DNA of 8,126 nucleotides from Acidimicrobiales bacterium (GTDB lineage: Bacteria > Actinomycetota > Acidimicrobiia > Acidimicrobiales > SZUA-35), in NCBI GenBank assembly GCA_024641625.1, contig JAHECQ010000173.1, positions 1 to 8,126 on the forward strand, given 5' to 3'. Each line of letters opens with the position of its first letter. Position 1 is the stretch's first letter. Below, piece after piece: positions 6,373-8,126 of this stretch. A program made the position numbers and the translations under genes. The notes below the pieces were generated by a model. It ran no database searches, was not told the DNA's origin, and worked only from the letters and a program-made list of their open reading frames with translations.

Positions 6373-6875
6373 CCCTCGGCGAATTGCTCCTTCGTTCGGA
6401 TGTCGAGTCGTTTCTCTATCTGGAAGCGCGACTGGCCGACGAATCCCGGTACGACGAGTGGTTGGACTTGTTCGATGACGAAGTGCACTACTGGGTTCCC
6501 CAAGGTCGGGCCGACTACGACCCGGCCACCCGGATCTCCTACATCAACGACAACCGGAACCGTCTCGAGACCCGCGTTCGGCAGCTCAACACCGGGGTGC
6601 GGTACGCCCAGACCCCTGCGTCGCCCATGCGCCGAGTGATCTCGAATGTCGAGGTCCTCGAGGTGATCGAGGAAATCGGCTCGACCATCGTCACCTGTGG
6701 CTCGAACTTCGTGCTTCGGGAGCACTCGATCCAGGCCACCAACGAGCTCAGGACCTGGGCGGGACGAGCGACCCATCGCCTGCGTCGAACCGACCATGGC
6801 TGGAGAATCGCCGCCAAGACGGTGGAGTTGGTCAACTCGTCGTACTCGCTGCCAACCCTGGCGTTCGTGCTGTGA
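6369..6875 (+). CDS. Aromatic ring-hydroxylating dioxygenase, beta subunit
   Basis: The protein has 168 residues with the cone-shaped NTF2/SnoaL-like fold of the small dioxygenase subunits, which are usually 160-190 residues. Family features are FLYLEARLADESRYDEWLDLF (15-35), HYWVPQ (40-45), ISYINDNRNRLETRVRQL (56-73), a basic SPMRRVISNVEV (85-96), SNFVLRE (112-118) and a final Trp-containing strand (GWRIAAKTVELV). The benzoate dioxygenase beta subunit has a similar 'Y-x-N-R-x-x-L-E-x-R-V' run. It packs against the alpha subunit, probably as an alpha3-beta3 hexamer, in a mainly structural role. The start is GTG at 6369, whose GTGA contains the alpha stop, so coupled translation is expected. 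An aldo/keto reductase follows after 25 bp. Confidence 0.93.
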   Translation: MTLGELLLRSDVESFLYLEARLADESRYDEWLDLFDDEVHYWVPQGRADYDPATRISYINDNRNRLETRVRQLNTGVRYAQTPASPMRRVISNVEVLEVIEEIGSTIVTCGSNFVLREHSIQATNELRTWAGRATHRLRRTDHGWRIAAKTVELVNSSYSLPTLAFVL

Positions 6876-6888
6876 GGATGCTCATCCT

Positions 6889-6892
6889 GGAG
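6889..6892 (+). promoter_or_regulatory. Shine-Dalgarno GGAG fixing the aldo/keto reductase start
   Basis: GGAG sits eight bases before the ATG at 6901, which begins the conserved aldo/keto reductase N-terminus. The open frame runs back to 6697, but that part overlaps the beta subunit gene and has no homology, so the site decides the start. Confidence 0.65.
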
Positions 6893-6900
6893 CATCGGTC

Positions 6901-7875
6901 ATGAAATACCGTCGTCTTGGCGGAACGGGCATCCGACTTTCGATGTTGGGCCTCGGCACCTTGCCCTTCGGCACCGACACGCCCGAACCCGAGGCCCGCC
7001 GGATGGTCGAGCGATGTCTCGAAATCGGTATCAACCACTTCGACTGCGCCAACATCTACGGCAACGGCAAGGCCGAGGAAGTACTGGGGCGCTGCCTCGC
7101 CGGCGTGCGTGACGACGTGGTGCTGGCCACCAAGGTCGGCTTCCCCACCGGGCGCGGTCTCAATGACCGGGGCGCGTCGGCTTCCCACATCGACCAGTCG
7201 GTGAAGGCCAGCCTCCGCCGGTTGGGCACCGACCGCATCGACCTGCTGTACCTGCACCGGTTCGACAACCGCACCGACCTCGAACACACCTTGCGCGCCC
7301 TCGACCGTCTGGTCGGCAACGGCACGGTGATGCACCTCGGTGCGTCGAACTTCGCCGCCTGGCAGGTGGCCACCGCACTTGGGCTCGGCGCCCTGCACAA
7401 CTGGGCACCGTTGGTGGCGATGCAACCCATGTACAACCTGGTCAAACGCCAGGCCGAGGTCGAGATCCTGCCGTTGGCCCAGGCCGCCGATCTCGCAGTG
7501 CTTGCCTACGGCCCCTTGGCGGGAGGGCTGCTCACCGGCAAGTACGGCGAGCAGCGCGGTCAGATCGATGGACGGTTGACCAACGATCCGATGTATCAGG
7601 CTCGCTACCGAGACGATGCCGACTACCGCGCTGCGACTCAACTGGCACGCATCGCCCGCGAGCACGGCATCCACCCGGCCACCTTGGCGGTGGCCTGGTG
7701 TGCCGGCCACCCGGGCATCACCGCTCCGCTGGTGGGAGGACGCTCCCTCGAGCAGCTCGAGCCCTCCCTGGCCGCCGCCGACTTCGTGGTCGACGCCGAG
7801 TTACGAGCCCGCCTCTCGGCGTTGACGCCCGAACCTCCACCGGCCACCGATCGCTCGGAGGACCGCCCCGACTGA
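6901..7875 (+). CDS. Aldo/keto reductase
   Basis: The protein has 324 residues, a full-length cytosolic NAD(P)H-dependent TIM-barrel oxidoreductase that interconverts carbonyls and alcohols. It opens with the usual hairpin MKYRRLGGTGIRLSMLGLGT. The catalytic tetrad is intact: D48 and Y53 in FDCANIYGNGKAEEVLG, K78 in LATKVGF, and H119 in YLHRFD. HLGASNF (145-151) and the cofactor-binding loop YGPLAGGLLTGKY (203-215) are present, and APLVGGRSLEQLE (275-287) marks the coenzyme-phosphate region. The last 16 residues are rich in Pro, Asp and Glu and are probably disordered. As the third gene of the Rieske operon, it may act on a carbonyl formed downstream of ring oxidation; that role is inferred. 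It is convergent with the LLM gene at the right edge. Substrate unknown. Confidence 0.92.
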   Translation: MKYRRLGGTGIRLSMLGLGTLPFGTDTPEPEARRMVERCLEIGINHFDCANIYGNGKAEEVLGRCLAGVRDDVVLATKVGFPTGRGLNDRGASASHIDQSVKASLRRLGTDRIDLLYLHRFDNRTDLEHTLRALDRLVGNGTVMHLGASNFAAWQVATALGLGALHNWAPLVAMQPMYNLVKRQAEVEILPLAQAADLAVLAYGPLAGGLLTGKYGEQRGQIDGRLTNDPMYQARYRDDADYRAATQLARIAREHGIHPATLAVAWCAGHPGITAPLVGGRSLEQLEPSLAAADFVVDAELRARLSALTPEPPPATDRSEDRPD

Positions 7876-7900
7876 TCGACGATTCAAGCGCAGACCGTTC

Positions 7901-7927
7901 GACCAACCGAACCCCGGATGGTTTGTC
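7901..7927. terminator. Weak candidate bidirectional terminator hairpin
   Basis: GACCAACC (7901-7908) can pair with GGTTTGTC (7920-7927) as an 8-bp stem with one mismatch and an 11-base loop. It lies in the 69-bp gap between convergent genes, where a terminator is expected. There is no U-tract and the stem is weak, so the call rests mainly on position. Confidence 0.2.
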
Positions 7928-7944
7928 AACGCAGGTCGAGGTCT

Positions 7945-8126
7945 TCACCCTGCGAGCGCTCGACGCACCCGGGGGGCAACCTCGGTGGCATAGAGTTCGA
8001 TGCTGTGCATCATGGCCTGGTGGGACAGGGTGCCCACCGAGTACTTGAGATCGAAGCGGGACAGACCGAGCAATGTCACCGTGTCGGCGATCTTGCGGGC
8101 CACCGTCTCCGGCGAACCGACGTACA
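7945..8126 (-). CDS. LLM class flavin/F420-dependent oxidoreductase, C-terminal end only
   Basis: A minus-strand frame enters from the right edge and stops at TGA (7947-7945). It gives 59 whole residues. YVGSPETVARKIA, LGLSRFDLKYS, LSHQAMMHSIELYATEV and APRVRRAL match the typical C-terminus of luciferase-like oxidoreductases, where 'GSPETVA' precedes the last helices and 'SIELYATEVAP' forms the terminal helix. The start lies outside the window. The stop is 69 bp from that of the convergent aldo/keto reductase. The substrate and cofactor cannot be judged from this fragment. It is the third LLM-type protein here and belongs to a different subgroup from the one at 2183. Confidence 0.85.
   Translation of the reverse strand, partial: YVGSPETVARKIADTVTLLGLSRFDLKYSVGTLSHQAMMHSIELYATEVAPRVRRALAG

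Noticed and set aside
6832..7710. Long minus-strand open frame opposite the aldo/keto reductase
   Set aside because: The sense strand carries an intact catalytic tetrad, and the antisense product has no motif.

Overview
The window is a high-GC stretch with dense genes and short gaps. It carries three luciferase-like (LLM) oxidoreductase genes, two of them cut by the window edges. Such genes, many of them F420-dependent, are especially abundant in actinobacteria. Two genes show a TANNNT -10 box placed about 6-7 bases before the ATG, as expected for leaderless transcripts. Together these suggest an actinobacterium, possibly an environmental lineage such as Acidimicrobiia. The phylum is an inference from gene content and signals; no marker gene is present.

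Layout, left to right. (1) The 3' end of an LLM oxidoreductase gene (+). (2) A secreted glycoside hydrolase resembling family GH26, followed by three Cys-bracketed fibronectin-III-like repeats (+). (3) A complete LLM oxidoreductase gene whose ATG overlaps the previous stop codon (+). (4) Convergent to it, a D-aminoacylase-like amidohydrolase (-). (5) A 116-bp divergent intergenic region holding a perfect 27-bp tandem repeat and a palindrome over the next start codon. (6) A compact + strand operon: Rieske ring-hydroxylating oxygenase alpha subunit, its beta subunit (4-bp overlap), then an aldo/keto reductase 25 bp further on. (7) A convergent, truncated LLM oxidoreductase (-) running off the right edge.

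The most coherent unit is the alpha-beta oxygenase plus aldo/keto reductase, divergent from the amidohydrolase across the repeat-bearing control region. A plausible reading is a small catabolic module: the amidohydrolase opens an amide or cyclic amide, the Rieske oxygenase hydroxylates a ring, and the reductase and LLM enzymes carry out redox steps. The substrate cannot be named from sequence. No ferredoxin or ferredoxin reductase gene is present, so electrons must come from components encoded elsewhere.

No RNA genes, insertion sequences, CRISPR arrays or phage genes were seen. Apart from the repeats and unusual variants listed below, the genes belong to known enzyme families. I did not find a wholly new type of system here.
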